From assembly GCF_015291645.1 (NCBI RefSeq), contig NZ_CP030055.1, positions 3,720,001 through 3,784,000 of the forward strand: a stretch of 64,000 nt of DNA, written 5' to 3'. The notes beneath the pieces are model-generated. The model was given only the letters and a program-made list of their open reading frames with translations. It was not told the origin of the DNA and ran no database searches. A program made the position numbers and the translations under genes. Below are positions 55,141-64,000 of the stretch, in pieces (the stretch's first letter is position 1; each line of letters opens with the position of its first letter). Source of the stretch: Bradyrhizobium sp. CCBAU 53340 (GTDB lineage Bacteria > Pseudomonadota > Alphaproteobacteria > Rhizobiales > Xanthobacteraceae).

Positions 55141-56577
55141 ATGAGCTTTTCGACTGCAGGTTATCAACTGGCGCCGGTGCTGCCCGAGCTCGTGCTCGCG
55201 ATCGGTGCCATGGCGCTTCTGATGCTCGGCGCCTATCGCGGGCAGGGGACCACGAGTGCGGTGACCACGCTGGCGGTGCTGCTGCTGATCCTGGTCGGTG
55301 TGCTCGAATACACGCTGCCCGCGGGCAAGCAGGTCACCTTCGGCGGCAGCTTCGTCGTCGACGATTTCGCGCGCTTCATGAAGATCCTGTCCCTGGTCGG
55401 CTCGGCGGTGACGCTGATCCTGTCGACCGAGTTCCTGGCCGATCCGTCGCGCCGCATCTTCGAATATGCGATCCTGGTGCTGCTCTCCACGCTCGGTATG
55501 ATGGTGCTGATCTCGGCGGCTGACCTGATCACGCTCTATCTCGGCCTCGAATTGATGTCGCTCGCGCTCTACGTCGTGGCGGCCTCGAACCGCGACAATG
55601 CCAAGTCGACCGAAGCCGGCCTGAAGTACTTTGTGCTCGGCGCGCTGTCCTCGGGCATGCTGCTGTATGGCGCCTCGCTGGTCTACGGCTTCACCGGCAC
55701 CGTCAGCTTCACCGGGATCGCCGCGGCCGCGACGATCTCGAATACCGGCCTCGTGTTTGGCCTCGTCTTCCTGCTGGCCGGCCTCTGCTTCAAGGTTTCG
55801 GCCGTGCCGTTCCACATGTGGACGCCAGACGTGTACGAGGGCGCCCCGACGCCGGTCACCGCCTTCTTCGCCTCGGCGCCGAAGGTCGCCGCGCTCGCGG
55901 TGTTCACCCGCGTCACGCTGACCGCATTCCCCGGCATCGTTTCGCAATGGCAGCAGATCCTGGTGTTCGTCGCGATCGCCTCGATGGCGCTGGGCTCGTT
56001 CGCCGCGATCGGCCAGAGCAACATCAAGCGCCTGATGGCCTATTCGTCGATCGGCCATATGGGCTTCGCCCTGGTCGGCCTTGCCTCCGGCACGGTCGAA
56101 GGCGCGCAGGGCGTCTTGATGTACATCGTGATCTATGTCGCGATGACGCTCGGTTCGTTCTCGATCATCCTCGCGATGAAGCGCAACGGCCAGGCGGTCG
56201 AGCAGATCAGCGATTTCGCGGGCCTCTCGCGCACCAATCCGCTGCTCGCCTTCATGTTCGCGATGCTGCTGTTCTCGCTCGCCGGCGTTCCGCCGCTCGC
56301 GGGCTTCTTCGCCAAATGGTACGTCTTCGTCGCCGCCATCAAGGCGAATTTGTTCACGCTCTCGGTGATCGGCGTGCTCTCCAGCGTCGTCGGCGCCTAC
56401 TACTATCTCGCCATCGTCAAGACGATGTATTTCGACGAGCCGGCGGGGCAGGTCGATCCTGTCAGGGTCGAGGTCAAGACGGTGCTGGCGGTCGCAGGCC
56501 TGTTCAACATCCTGTTCGCGCTGTTCGCGGGTCCGGTGGTGAGCGTCGCCTCCGCCGCCGCCAAGTCGCTGTTCTAG
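55141..56577 (+). CDS. nuoN: NADH:quinone oxidoreductase subunit N
   Basis: A 478-residue antiporter-like subunit, the last of the complex I genes. Signatures: LITLYLGLELMSLALYVVAAS, PFHMWTPDVYEGAPTPVTAFFASAPK and YSSIGHMGFALVGL. It follows nuoM by 22 bases, and birA starts two bases after its stop, so the transcript continues. Confidence 0.97.
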   Translation: MSFSTAGYQLAPVLPELVLAIGAMALLMLGAYRGQGTTSAVTTLAVLLLILVGVLEYTLPAGKQVTFGGSFVVDDFARFMKILSLVGSAVTLILSTEFLADPSRRIFEYAILVLLSTLGMMVLISAADLITLYLGLELMSLALYVVAASNRDNAKSTEAGLKYFVLGALSSGMLLYGASLVYGFTGTVSFTGIAAAATISNTGLVFGLVFLLAGLCFKVSAVPFHMWTPDVYEGAPTPVTAFFASAPKVAALAVFTRVTLTAFPGIVSQWQQILVFVAIASMALGSFAAIGQSNIKRLMAYSSIGHMGFALVGLASGTVEGAQGVLMYIVIYVAMTLGSFSIILAMKRNGQAVEQISDFAGLSRTNPLLAFMFAMLLFSLAGVPPLAGFFAKWYVFVAAIKANLFTLSVIGVLSSVVGAYYYLAIVKTMYFDEPAGQVDPVRVEVKTVLAVAGLFNILFALFAGPVVSVASAAAKSLF

Positions 56578-56578
56578 G

Positions 56579-57385
56579 ATGGGATTCGCGCTCGGTCCTC
56601 GCGCGTCAGCGGCGGGCTACAAGCTCGCCGCCCTTGAGCGGACCGGCTCGACCAACGCTGATGCGATCGAAGCAGCCCGCGCCGGCGAGCGCGGCCCGAT
56701 CTGGTTCGTGACGTCGGAGCAGACCGCCGGCCGCGGCCGCCGCCAGCGGCCCTGGATCGCACCCAAAGGCAATCTCGCCGCCAGTGTGCTCGAAGTCCTC
56801 GATGTCGCCCCAGCGGTGGCCGCCACGATCGGTTTTGCCGCCGGGCTGGCGGAGGAGGCCGCCCTCGAGAAGGTCAGCCTGGAGGCCGCGCTCCGGCTTG
56901 GCCCCGACCGGCCCCGATACGCCCTGAAATGGCCGAATGACGTCCTCGCCAACGGCAAGAAGCTCGTCGGCATTGGTCTTGAGGCCGAAGCCGTGGGTGA
57001 TCGCCTGGCCATCGTGGTCGGGATCGGCACCAATATCGTGGCGGCCCCGGAGGGCACGCCGACGCCGGCGGTATCGCTCGCAGCCCTCGGCGTCCAGATC
57101 AGCGCCGAAGAGCTGTTCTCGGCCCTGTCGGACGCCTGGGTCGAGTTCCGCGGCATTTGGGACAATGGCCGAGGCTTCGCCGAGATCCGTAAGCTGTGGC
57201 TGGAGCGGGCCGCCCGCCTCGGTGAGCCGATTGCGATCCACACGGGAACCATGGTCTTGGAAGGCATCTTCGACACGATCGACGACACCGGCTGCCTGAT
57301 CGTCCGCACCGCGGAGGGCCGCCTTGTGCCCGTGGCGGCGGGCGAAGTGTTCTTCGGCCCGGCCCGTTCGGTGGGAGCTGCGTGA
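56579..57385 (+). CDS. birA: Biotin-[acetyl-CoA carboxylase] ligase, monofunctional
   Basis: A 268-residue enzyme that activates biotin with ATP and attaches it to carboxylase carrier lysines. Biotin/ATP loop TAGRGRRQRPW and LKWPNDVLANGKKLVGIGLE are visible, and a C-terminal SH3-like domain follows. The N-terminal DNA-binding domain of the E. coli BirA repressor is absent, so it should not regulate transcription. Placement after nuoN and overlapping the RNase J gene (TGATG) is a common alphaproteobacterial order. Confidence 0.94.
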   Translation: MGFALGPRASAAGYKLAALERTGSTNADAIEAARAGERGPIWFVTSEQTAGRGRRQRPWIAPKGNLAASVLEVLDVAPAVAATIGFAAGLAEEAALEKVSLEAALRLGPDRPRYALKWPNDVLANGKKLVGIGLEAEAVGDRLAIVVGIGTNIVAAPEGTPTPAVSLAALGVQISAEELFSALSDAWVEFRGIWDNGRGFAEIRKLWLERAARLGEPIAIHTGTMVLEGIFDTIDDTGCLIVRTAEGRLVPVAAGEVFFGPARSVGAA

Positions 57386-59055
57386 TGGCGAGGCCCGACG
57401 AACTGGTGTTTGCGCCGCTCGGCGGCGTCGGCGAGATCGGCATGAACCTGTCGATCTACGGCCTCGGCAACCGCCACCAGCGTGCCTGGCTCGCGGTCGA
57501 TCTCGGCGTCTCCTTCGGCGACGAGGAGCATCTGCCCGGCATCGACCTGATCATGCCCGACATCAGCTTCCTGGAAAAGGAACGCAAGAACCTGATGGGG
57601 CTGGTGCTGACGCATGCCCACGAGGATCATTTCGGCGCCATCATCGACCTCTGGCCCAAGCTGAAATGCCCGATCTACGCGACGCAATTCAGCGCGGCGC
57701 TGTTCGAGGCCAAATGCGCCGCCGAGCGCAATGCCCCTGTCATCCCCGTCACGGTGGTCCCATCCGGCGGCCGTATCGATGTCGGTCCGTTCAACGTGGA
57801 GTTCATTCCGGTCGCGCATTCGATTCCGGAAGCGCATGCGCTGGCGATCCACACCGACGCCGGCGTGGTGCTGCACACCGGCGACTGGAAGATCGACCCG
57901 ACCCCGACGCTGGGCCGTCCGACCGACGAGAAGCGGCTGCGCGAGCTCGGCGAGGAGGGCGTGCTTGCCTTGATCGGGGATTCCACCAACGCGGTGCGCG
58001 ACGGCCGTTCGCCGTCCGAAGCCGAGGTCGCCCGCACCATCATCGATCTGGTCAAGGCCGCCAAGGGCCGCGTCGCGGTCACGACGTTCGCCTCCAACGT
58101 CGCGCGCATCAAGGCCGTCGCAGATGCCGCCAAGGCCGCCGACCGCGAGGTCGTCGTGGTCGGCCGCGCCATGGAGCGCGTGGTGCAGGTGGCGCGCGAG
58201 ACCGGCTTTCTCGACGGCGTGCAGAATTTCCGCTCGCCCGAGGTCTACGGCCATCTGCCGCAGGACAAGGTGCTGGCGCTCTGCACCGGCAGCCAGGGCG
58301 AGCCGCGCGCCGCGCTGGCGCGCATTGCCAATGACGACCATCCGGAAATCACGCTCAACCGCGGCGACAGCGTGATTTTCTCCTCGCGCACCATCCCGGG
58401 CAACGAGAAGGCCGTCAGCTCCATCATCAACAATCTGGTGCTGCAGGGCGTCGAAGTCCTCACCGACCGCGACCATCTGGTCCACGTCTCGGGCCATCCG
58501 CGCCGCGACGAATTGCGCGACATGATCTCCTGGGTGAAGCCGCAACTGCTGATCCCCGTGCACGGCGAGGCCCTGCACCTGAACGACCACGCCAAGCTCG
58601 CGCGCGCCGCCGGCGTGCCGCGCGTTCTGGTCATTCGCAACGGTGACCTCGTCAAGCTTGGCCCCGGCGATCCCGGCGTGGTCGGCGAGGTGCCCTCGGG
58701 CCGGCTCTACAAGGACGGCACCATTCTTGAGGACTCCAAGTCGCGCGCGGTGGTCGAGCGCCGCCGCATGGCATTCTCCGGCTGCGCCTTCGTCGCCATC
58801 GCCATGACCGCACAGGGCGAGCTCGCCGACGAGCCCGAGGTCGATCTGGTCGGCATCCCCGACAAGAACCGGGCCGGCGAGCCGTTCGACGACATCGTCT
58901 TCGATGCCGTGATGTCCACGGTCGAGGGCCTGCCGAAAGCGCGCCGGCGGGATCCGGATGCGCTGGCGGAATCGGTGCGACGCGCCGTCCGGGCCGTCAT
59001 CAACGAACATTGGGGCAAAAAGCCCCCCTGTCTGGTCCACGTCCTGACGGTGTAG
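57385..59055 (+). CDS. rnj: Ribonuclease J
   Basis: A 556-residue metallo-beta-lactamase nuclease with 5'-exonuclease and endonuclease activity in mRNA decay and rRNA maturation. The zinc motif HAHEDHFG, the second metal site in IPVAHSIPEAHAL, beta-CASP motifs (GDSTNA; LCTGSQGEPRAALAR) and VHVSGHPRRDEL with VHGEALHL are all present. ATG 57385 overlaps the birA stop; a GTG one codon earlier is possible. The C-terminal domain ends VLTV. Confidence 0.95.
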   Translation: MARPDELVFAPLGGVGEIGMNLSIYGLGNRHQRAWLAVDLGVSFGDEEHLPGIDLIMPDISFLEKERKNLMGLVLTHAHEDHFGAIIDLWPKLKCPIYATQFSAALFEAKCAAERNAPVIPVTVVPSGGRIDVGPFNVEFIPVAHSIPEAHALAIHTDAGVVLHTGDWKIDPTPTLGRPTDEKRLRELGEEGVLALIGDSTNAVRDGRSPSEAEVARTIIDLVKAAKGRVAVTTFASNVARIKAVADAAKAADREVVVVGRAMERVVQVARETGFLDGVQNFRSPEVYGHLPQDKVLALCTGSQGEPRAALARIANDDHPEITLNRGDSVIFSSRTIPGNEKAVSSIINNLVLQGVEVLTDRDHLVHVSGHPRRDELRDMISWVKPQLLIPVHGEALHLNDHAKLARAAGVPRVLVIRNGDLVKLGPGDPGVVGEVPSGRLYKDGTILEDSKSRAVVERRRMAFSGCAFVAIAMTAQGELADEPEVDLVGIPDKNRAGEPFDDIVFDAVMSTVEGLPKARRRDPDALAESVRRAVRAVINEHWGKKPPCLVHVLTV

Positions 59056-59098
59056 GCTAGGCGTGATCTTGCGGATCATGCCCTGAGGGAGAAGAAAC

Positions 59099-59503
59099 AT
59101 GCTGGGTCGCCTCAACCACGTCGCGATCGCGACCAAGGACGCCGTCAAGGCCGCCAGGATCTACGGCGCCGCGTTCGGGGCGCAAATTTCCGAGGCCGTG
59201 CCGCTGCCCGAGCACGGCGTCATCACCGTGTTCGCGACGCTGCCCAACACCAAGATCGAGTTCATCGAACCGCTCGGTGAGACCTCGCCGATCGCAAAAT
59301 TCCTCGAGCGCAACGCCGATGGCGGCATCCACCATATCTGCTACGAGGTCGTCGACATCATCACTTCGCGCGATACGCTGGTGAGGGAGGGCGCGCGCGT
59401 GCTCGGCGACGGCGTGCCGAAGATCGGCGCTCACGGCAAGCCGGTGCTGTTCCTGCATCCGAAGGACTTTTCCGGCGCGCTGGTCGAAATCGAGCAGGCG
59501 TAA
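59099..59503 (+). CDS. mce: Methylmalonyl-CoA epimerase
   Basis: A 134-residue glyoxalase-fold enzyme that interconverts the R and S forms of methylmalonyl-CoA in propionate and odd-chain fatty acid use. Metal ligands are visible in LNHVAIATKD (His), GGIHHICYEV (His) and ALVEIEQA (Glu), with EFIEPLGETSPIAKFLE typical of the family. GGGAGAAGAA precedes the start. The gene order rnj-mce-DUF1467 is common in alphaproteobacteria. Confidence 0.92.
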   Translation: MLGRLNHVAIATKDAVKAARIYGAAFGAQISEAVPLPEHGVITVFATLPNTKIEFIEPLGETSPIAKFLERNADGGIHHICYEVVDIITSRDTLVREGARVLGDGVPKIGAHGKPVLFLHPKDFSGALVEIEQA

Positions 59504-59512
59504 GACCGGGTC

Positions 59513-59788
59513 ATGGCCGCCCAGATCTCAACCGCGCTCGCGATCTACTTCGTCATCTGGTGGATCGCGCTGTTCTTGACACTGCCGTTCGGCGTCCGCA
59601 GCCAGCACGAGGACGGCGGCGGCGCACCCGGGACCGATCCCGGCGCGCCTGTTCTGACCGGGATGAAGCGCAAGCTGGTCTGGACCACGATCATCTCGGC
59701 GATCATCTACGGCCTCGGTCTTGCCGCCTATCAGGCCGGCTATCTCTCGATCGAACGCCTGTCGAAACTGATGGGAATGCCGTTTTAG
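59513..59788 (+). CDS. DUF1467 family membrane protein
   Basis: A 91-residue protein with two helices (AIYFVIWWIALFLTLPFGV and TTIISAIIYGLGLAAYQAGYL) joined by an acidic, Gly/Pro-rich loop (QHEDGGGAPGTDPGAP). The WWIxLFxxLPFGVRSQ pattern defines the DUF1467 family, typically next to mce or proS in alphaproteobacteria. Nine bases separate it from mce. Function unknown. Confidence 0.9.
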   Translation: MAAQISTALAIYFVIWWIALFLTLPFGVRSQHEDGGGAPGTDPGAPVLTGMKRKLVWTTIISAIIYGLGLAAYQAGYLSIERLSKLMGMPF

Positions 59789-59818
59789 GGGTAGAGACAA
59801 CGTATATTAACCAAGGGC

Positions 59819-59896
59819 GTCATTGCGAGCGTAGCGAAGCAATCCAGAGTCTTGCCGCGGAGGGATTCTGGATTGCTTCGCGGAGCTCGCAATGAC
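59819..59896. repeat. Palindromic intergenic repeat, 'CGTCATTGCGAG' type, copy B
   Basis: Starts CGTCATTGCGAGCGTAGCGA and ends GAGCTCGCAATGACG; inner arms GAAGCAATCCAGA and TCTGGATTGCTTC pair. Same family as 21877-21962; the loop sequence and part of the stem differ. Confidence 0.85.
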
Positions 59897-59928
59897 GGCG
59901 GAGATAGTTCGTATAGTTGGGAGAGCAA

Positions 59929-60276
59929 ATGACTTTTCAGAGGATCGTGGTCGCGCTTCTGGTGCTGATCATCGCCGGTCTCGGAGCCGTCGGCTATGTC
60001 GAATGGAAGACGGCTGTGCAGGTGCGAACGCTGAAGGCGTTCGTCGAGGGCTATGTCTTTAACGAAGTCGTGATGGCCTGCGAGCAGGCCAAGAGCTCGA
60101 CGCCGTTCAAATGGAACGGCGGCAAGAGCACCTCGGTGATCGGCCTGAACTCGGTCAAGCTTGATAAATACACCGTCAGCGCCAGCTACACGCTGGTGGC
60201 GGACAGCGTCTATTGTGATTACGATCCCATCAAAAGAAAGGCCGAGATCGGCTCGAGCTTCCTGGAGCGGGAGTAA
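59929..60276 (+). CDS. Membrane-anchored protein of unknown function
   Basis: A 115-residue protein with one N-terminal helix (IVVALLVLIIAGLGAVGYV) and a soluble, probably periplasmic domain containing two cysteines (ACEQAK and VYCDYD) that might pair. ATG 59929 has GGGAGAGC upstream; the frame start at 59917 does not. It sits between two intergenic repeats. No family recognised. Confidence 0.65.
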   Translation: MTFQRIVVALLVLIIAGLGAVGYVEWKTAVQVRTLKAFVEGYVFNEVVMACEQAKSSTPFKWNGGKSTSVIGLNSVKLDKYTVSASYTLVADSVYCDYDPIKRKAEIGSSFLERE

Positions 60277-60293
60277 CGGTCCGGCCCATACCA

Positions 60294-60340
60294 AGCATGA
60301 TCCGGAAAAGTGTGAAGCGGTTTTTCGACAAGATCATGCT
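60294..60340. repeat. Rhizobial 'GCATGATC' palindromic repeat
   Basis: AGCATGATCCGGAAAAGTGT at the left and TCGACAAGATCATGCT at the right form an inverted repeat (AGCATGATC / GATCATGCT). I recognise it as one of the most common short repeats between genes of Rhizobiales. It lies just before the methylthioribose kinase gene. Confidence 0.85.
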
Positions 60341-60363
60341 CAAATAAACGGGATAGGATCGTC

Positions 60364-61650
60364 ATGACTCACGGGCAGGGGGATTACCGGATTCTGCAGG
60401 AAGCGGCCTTGCGGGATTATCTTGCGGGCCTGCCTGACATCACCGCACTGCTCGGCGGTGCGCCGGCGTCATGGGCGATCACCGAGGTCGGCGACGGCAA
60501 TCTCAATCTCGTCTTCATCGTGAAGGGCGCAAGCGGCGGCATCGCCGTGAAGCAGGCGCTGCCTTACGTCCGCCTCGTCGGCGAGAGTTGGCCGTTGCCG
60601 CTGTCGCGGGCGCATTACGAATATCTCGCGCTGTCCCGGCAGGCCCGGCTGGCGCCCGGCCTCGTGCCGGCCTTGCTGCACCACAGCGAGACGCTGGCGC
60701 TCACCGTGATGGAGCTGCTCGAGCCCCACATCATCATGCGCAAGGGGCTGGTTGCCGGAACGCGCTATCCGCGCTTTGTCGACGACATCTCGACCTTCAT
60801 GGCGCGGACGCTGTTCCATACTTCCGATCTCGCGCTTGCGGCGGCCGAGAAGAAGGAGGCCATCGCGGCCTTCGCCGGCAATCATGCGCTGTGCAAGATC
60901 ACCGAGGATCTGATCTTCACCGATCCCTATCGGATCGCCGAGCAGAACCGCTGGACCGCGCCCTATCTCGACGGCCTCGCTGCATCCTTGCGCGAGGACA
61001 TGGAGCTGCATGTCGCGATCAGTAGGCTCAAGCTGAAATTCATGGCAAGCCCCGAGGCGCTGCTGCACGGCGATCTCCACACTGGCTCGATCATGGTGAC
61101 GGCGTCAGAGACGCGGGTGATCGATCCCGAATTCGCCTTCTACGGCCCGATGGGGTTTGACCTCGGCGCGGTGCTGGCCAATCTGCTGATGGCCTATTTC
61201 GCCTCCGCCGGCCACGAGCGTGCGCCGGGCGAGCGACGCGAATTCGAGACGTGGGTGCTGGAGACGGTCGAGCAGGTCTGGAACGAATTTTCGCGAAAAT
61301 TTCTCGGCCTCTGGCGGTCGGAGGCCAGCGGCGATGCCTATCCGGTCTCGCTCTTCACCGGCGAGAAGGGCGCTGCGCGGCTGGAGTCCGAGCGGCAGGC
61401 CTACATGCAGCGGCTGTTCACCGACACGGTCGGCTTCGCCGCCGCCAAGATCATCCGCCGCATCTTCGGCCTCGCCCACAACATCGATTTCGAGCTGATC
61501 GAGGATCCGAAGCAGCGGGCCATCAGCGAGGCCCGCGCCATCAGGCTTGCGCGGGGGATGATGGTGGAGGCGGCTGCGTTTCGGGCGATCGGTGAGGTCA
61601 CCGGCGCGGCGCGGAAATTGCGGGACTGGCAGCCGGAATTGTCAGGCTGA
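60364..61650 (+). CDS. mtnK: S-methyl-5-thioribose kinase
   Basis: A 428-residue APH-fold kinase that phosphorylates methylthioribose in the methionine salvage pathway. It shows the glycine-rich loop VGDGNLNLVF, lysine in IAVKQALPYV, and catalytic loop LLHGDLHTGSIMV followed by DPEFAFYGPMGFD. Length is usual. The partner isomerase gene mtnA is not adjacent. Start ATG 60364 follows GGGATAGGATCGTC. Confidence 0.93.
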   Translation: MTHGQGDYRILQEAALRDYLAGLPDITALLGGAPASWAITEVGDGNLNLVFIVKGASGGIAVKQALPYVRLVGESWPLPLSRAHYEYLALSRQARLAPGLVPALLHHSETLALTVMELLEPHIIMRKGLVAGTRYPRFVDDISTFMARTLFHTSDLALAAAEKKEAIAAFAGNHALCKITEDLIFTDPYRIAEQNRWTAPYLDGLAASLREDMELHVAISRLKLKFMASPEALLHGDLHTGSIMVTASETRVIDPEFAFYGPMGFDLGAVLANLLMAYFASAGHERAPGERREFETWVLETVEQVWNEFSRKFLGLWRSEASGDAYPVSLFTGEKGAARLESERQAYMQRLFTDTVGFAAAKIIRRIFGLAHNIDFELIEDPKQRAISEARAIRLARGMMVEAAAFRAIGEVTGAARKLRDWQPELSG

Positions 61651-61688
61651 AGACGTCGCAATGACGCGTGAGAGACGGTCGTAGAACG

Positions 61689-62573
61689 CTAATAGAGATG
61701 CACCGGCAGCATGACGCCATGCGTCTCGACCAATAGACCCCAGGTCTCGTTGGCCGCAACCTCGAACTCCCGGCTGCGCGCCGGGCTGCCATCCACCGTC
61801 AGGGTGACCTTGTACTTGCCCGGCGACAGATCGAGCTTCTGGCTCTCGGGCAATTCGGCGGCCGCGTCGTCTGAATTCGCCAGGTTCTTTCCGGCATGTG
61901 CCGCCAATCTGATGGTCCGCTCGTTGACGGTGACGACTGCCGCGCCGTCCGTGTTGTTGCCGAGCATCAGCCGCCCTTGCTCCGGTTTTGGCAAAAACCC
62001 TGCCGTCGCGACAGGACGCTTGCGCAGCGACAGGTCGGCGATTGTCTTGCCGTCCCGACGGGTGAGCCGAAGCGAGCCCGGTCCGTCGGCCGTTGTGAAG
62101 CCGATCACGATCCGATCGGGCTCGATGGCGGCGCCTTCATTCTCGGTCCAGCCACGGTCGTCGAGCGCGGCACGATAGAAGCCGAGGACCGCCGCGAGAT
62201 CGAGCGGCGTCTCGACGTGCGCCGACCGGATGAAGGGCGAGTTGTTCGCGGTCATCAGATCCCAGCCGCCGGGCAGGGGCAGGCCCAAATCTGTCGACGT
62301 TTTGCTCTCAAAGGTTCGGCGTCCGGCGCGAGTCAGCGCTTCGAGAGCGTCGCAGATCAGGCGCTCACCGAGAAAGTCGGGGGAGCAACGGCCCCAGACC
62401 GTCCACCAGATATCGGCAACTTCCCCATTCCACCGCGAGGTGTGGGACCAGCCGGCCTGGATGCCGTCGGCAGCTCCGTCCCTGTCAGGGGCCGGCGCGA
62501 CCGGAATCGCCATCGCAGCGGTCGCGGCGACCAGAATGCCGGCGAGCAGGACAGCTGGCGTTCGACGATTCAT
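61689..62573 (-). CDS. Secreted protein of unknown function
   Basis: A 294-residue protein with a signal peptide (RTPAVLLAGILVAATAAMAIPVAPA). The middle part has a helical segment (LDLAAVLGFYRAALDDRGW) and an adjoining beta part similar in style to ligand-binding lipoproteins; the last 80 residues (YKVTLTVDGSPARSREFEVAANETWGLL) look like a PEGA-like beta-sandwich. No cysteine lipobox. ATG 62573 begins the signal peptide; the frame to 62642 is less likely. Convergent with mtnK. I cannot name the family. Confidence 0.7.
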   Translation of the reverse strand: MNRRTPAVLLAGILVAATAAMAIPVAPAPDRDGAADGIQAGWSHTSRWNGEVADIWWTVWGRCSPDFLGERLICDALEALTRAGRRTFESKTSTDLGLPLPGGWDLMTANNSPFIRSAHVETPLDLAAVLGFYRAALDDRGWTENEGAAIEPDRIVIGFTTADGPGSLRLTRRDGKTIADLSLRKRPVATAGFLPKPEQGRLMLGNNTDGAAVVTVNERTIRLAAHAGKNLANSDDAAAELPESQKLDLSPGKYKVTLTVDGSPARSREFEVAANETWGLLVETHGVMLPVHLY

Positions 62574-62655
62574 TCTTACCGCGACCCTTGGGCTCAGATA
62601 ACGATCGTGAGCTTGGTCGCGTCGATCACGAAAAATGTTCACTGGCTCGGTGCTC

Positions 62656-62674
62656 GATGACGCACTGCGTCATC
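62656..62674. promoter_or_regulatory. 19-base inverted repeat between divergent genes
   Basis: GATGACGCA-C-TGCGTCATC, a perfect 9-bp inverted repeat, about 155 bases before the ABC substrate-binding gene and 85 before the minus-strand secreted protein. Looks like an operator; no regulator gene is in the window. Confidence 0.45.
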
Positions 62675-62828
62675 AGGCGGGCTTGCGTCACGCGGGCGTG
62701 CAACCCCACGAGGTCTTCGTGCCTGCCTGAGGAACCGGCATCGGTTGCCCTCAAAACGAAGCTTGCGTTCGACGGGCGACGGATGATCAAATCCCTGATC
62801 GACATACCTTGCGTTGATGGGGGACCAC

Positions 62829-64000
62829 ATGATGTTCAGGATGACTGTGATCGTCGCTGGAATGGCACTGGCGCTTGCCGGATCGGCGGAGGCCCAGACC
62901 CCGCGCAAGGGCGGAACCATCCGGATGACCGCCCCCTACGGTTCGAGCTTCACCAGCCTCGACATCCACACCACCCAGCGCGCGCAGGACGAGATTTACG
63001 CCAAGGCGCTGCATCGCTCGCTCTACACTTGGGACTCTGCGGAGGGAAAGCCGGTTCCCGAGCTTGCAAAGGAGGTCGTCGTCTCGGGCGGCGGTCTCGT
63101 TCAAACTTTCAAGCTCCGCGACGACGCCTATTTCCACAACGGTCGCAAGATGACGGCCGACGACATCATCTGGACCTTCAACCGCATCATGGACGGCACC
63201 AAGGCCTATCCCGGCGCGCGTTATGTCCGCATCATCGAGGGTGCGGCGGCTGTGGAGAAGGGGCAGGCCAAGGAGATCTCCGGCCTGAAGAAGATCGACG
63301 ACTTCACCCTCGAGATGAAGCTGACCGAGAAGGTCGATCCCGGCTTCTATTTCTTCACCGCGCTGACTTCGATCTATCCCGCCGACGAGGGCGGCAAGGA
63401 GAGCTTCATCCAGCATCCGATCGGTCTCGGCCCCTTCAAATTCGTCGAGCACGTGCCGGGTTCGCGCATCGTTCTGGAGCGGTGGGACAAGTTCTACAAG
63501 CCCGGCAAGCCCTACGCCGACAAGCTCGTCGTCTCGATCATGGGTGAGGCCGCGGCGCGCGACGTCGCCTTCCGCAACAAGGAAATCGATACCTCGGTGC
63601 TCGGACCTGCGCAATATGTCGCCTATGAGGCTGATCCCAACCTCAAGGGCACCATCGTCGAGGTCGCTGAGGTCTTCACGCGCTACATGGGCATGAACCC
63701 CGCGTTCAAGCCGTTTGCCGACAAGCGGGTCCGGCAGGCAATCAACTACGCGATCGACAGCGACCTGATCATCAACAAGCTGGTCAAGAACAAGGCCTAT
63801 CGCGCCACCAGCTGGCTGCCGCTGACCTCGCCCGCCTACGACAAGACGATGAAGCCGTACCCCTACGATCCGGCCAAGGCCAAGCAGCTGCTCACCGAGG
63901 CAGGCTATCCCCAGGGCTTCGAATTCGAATGGACCACCAGCCAGAACGAAAGCTGGGGCCTGCCGATCGTCTCGGCCGTCATCCCCATGCTGGACAAGGT
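62829..64000 (+). CDS. ABC transporter substrate-binding protein, peptide/nickel family (partial)
   Basis: The frame is open to the right edge (390 residues visible). A signal peptide (MFRMTVIVAGMALALAGSAEAQ) precedes a family 5 solute-binding domain: GGTIRMTAPYGSSFTSLDIH, FKLRDDAYFHNGRKMTADDIIWTFNRIMD, IGLGPFKFVEHVPGSRIVLERW and RVRQAINYAIDSDLI. Such proteins bind peptides, sugars or metal chelates and hand them to an ABC importer, presumably encoded just beyond the window. Two adjacent ATG codons (62829, 62832) are both possible after GGGGGA. Confidence 0.88.
   Translation, partial: MMFRMTVIVAGMALALAGSAEAQTPRKGGTIRMTAPYGSSFTSLDIHTTQRAQDEIYAKALHRSLYTWDSAEGKPVPELAKEVVVSGGGLVQTFKLRDDAYFHNGRKMTADDIIWTFNRIMDGTKAYPGARYVRIIEGAAAVEKGQAKEISGLKKIDDFTLEMKLTEKVDPGFYFFTALTSIYPADEGGKESFIQHPIGLGPFKFVEHVPGSRIVLERWDKFYKPGKPYADKLVVSIMGEAAARDVAFRNKEIDTSVLGPAQYVAYEADPNLKGTIVEVAEVFTRYMGMNPAFKPFADKRVRQAINYAIDSDLIINKLVKNKAYRATSWLPLTSPAYDKTMKPYPYDPAKAKQLLTEAGYPQGFEFEWTTSQNESWGLPIVSAVIPMLDK

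Noticed and set aside
56617..59148. Minus-strand open frame of 843 codons across birA, rnj and mce
   Set aside because: It is antisense to well-recognised genes. Long antisense frames are expected in high-GC DNA, and the translation has no recognisable domain.

Overview
The window is high-GC chromosomal DNA from an alphaproteobacterium, most likely a Bradyrhizobium or close relative (Nitrobacteraceae). This rests on recognisable protein sequences (glnB-glnA, tig-clpP-clpX-lon, a 14-subunit nuo operon followed by birA-rnj-mce-DUF1467) and on intergenic repeat types I recognise from rhizobial genomes. No search was run. Both ends are open: a membrane-protein tail enters at base 1 and an ABC substrate-binding protein runs off at base 64000.

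Layout. 1-6.1 kb: mixed small genes (ABM-fold monooxygenase, AI-2E/PerM-type permease, class I amidotransferase, a secreted unknown) and an nfeD-slipin membrane quality-control pair flanked by two direct copies of a 122-bp intergenic repeat. 6.2-8.2 kb: nitrogen assimilation (glnB then glnA, minus strand) with a plausible sigma-54 promoter. 8.5-11.8 kb: NAD(P)HX repair enzyme, GNAT acetyltransferase and a multicopper-oxidase-like protein that has lost most copper ligands. 12-19 kb: tRNA-Leu and the protein folding and proteolysis block tig, clpP, clpX, lon. 19-40.7 kb: an accessory stretch punctuated by tRNA-Val and tRNA-Asp. It holds a frameshifted acyltransferase, a methyltransferase, a minus-strand metal-efflux operon (His-rich small protein, czcC, czcB, czcA, CDF exporter), a 24-residue membrane peptide gene, pepT, an HU gene, a Rieske oxygenase plus MFS transporter with a divergent MarR regulator, and a TonB receptor plus PepSY iron-uptake pair. 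41-56.6 kb: nuoA-N encoding NADH:quinone oxidoreductase, interrupted by an FkbM-type methyltransferase (between nuoD and nuoE) and a 67-residue membrane protein (between nuoE and nuoF). 56.6-59.8 kb: birA, RNase J, methylmalonyl-CoA epimerase and a DUF1467 protein. 59.8-64 kb: intergenic repeats, methylthioribose kinase, two unknowns and the start of a peptide-type ABC substrate-binding protein.

Most genes are ordinary housekeeping. The points most worth a second look are the FkbM methyltransferase whose start overlaps the nuoD stop, the repeat pair bracketing nfeD-slipin, the ligand-poor multicopper oxidase fold protein, a strong terminator-like hairpin just upstream of the metal-efflux operon, a His-rich insertion in NuoL, and a PepSY protein whose extra C-terminal membrane domain is joined through three 13-bp tandem repeats.
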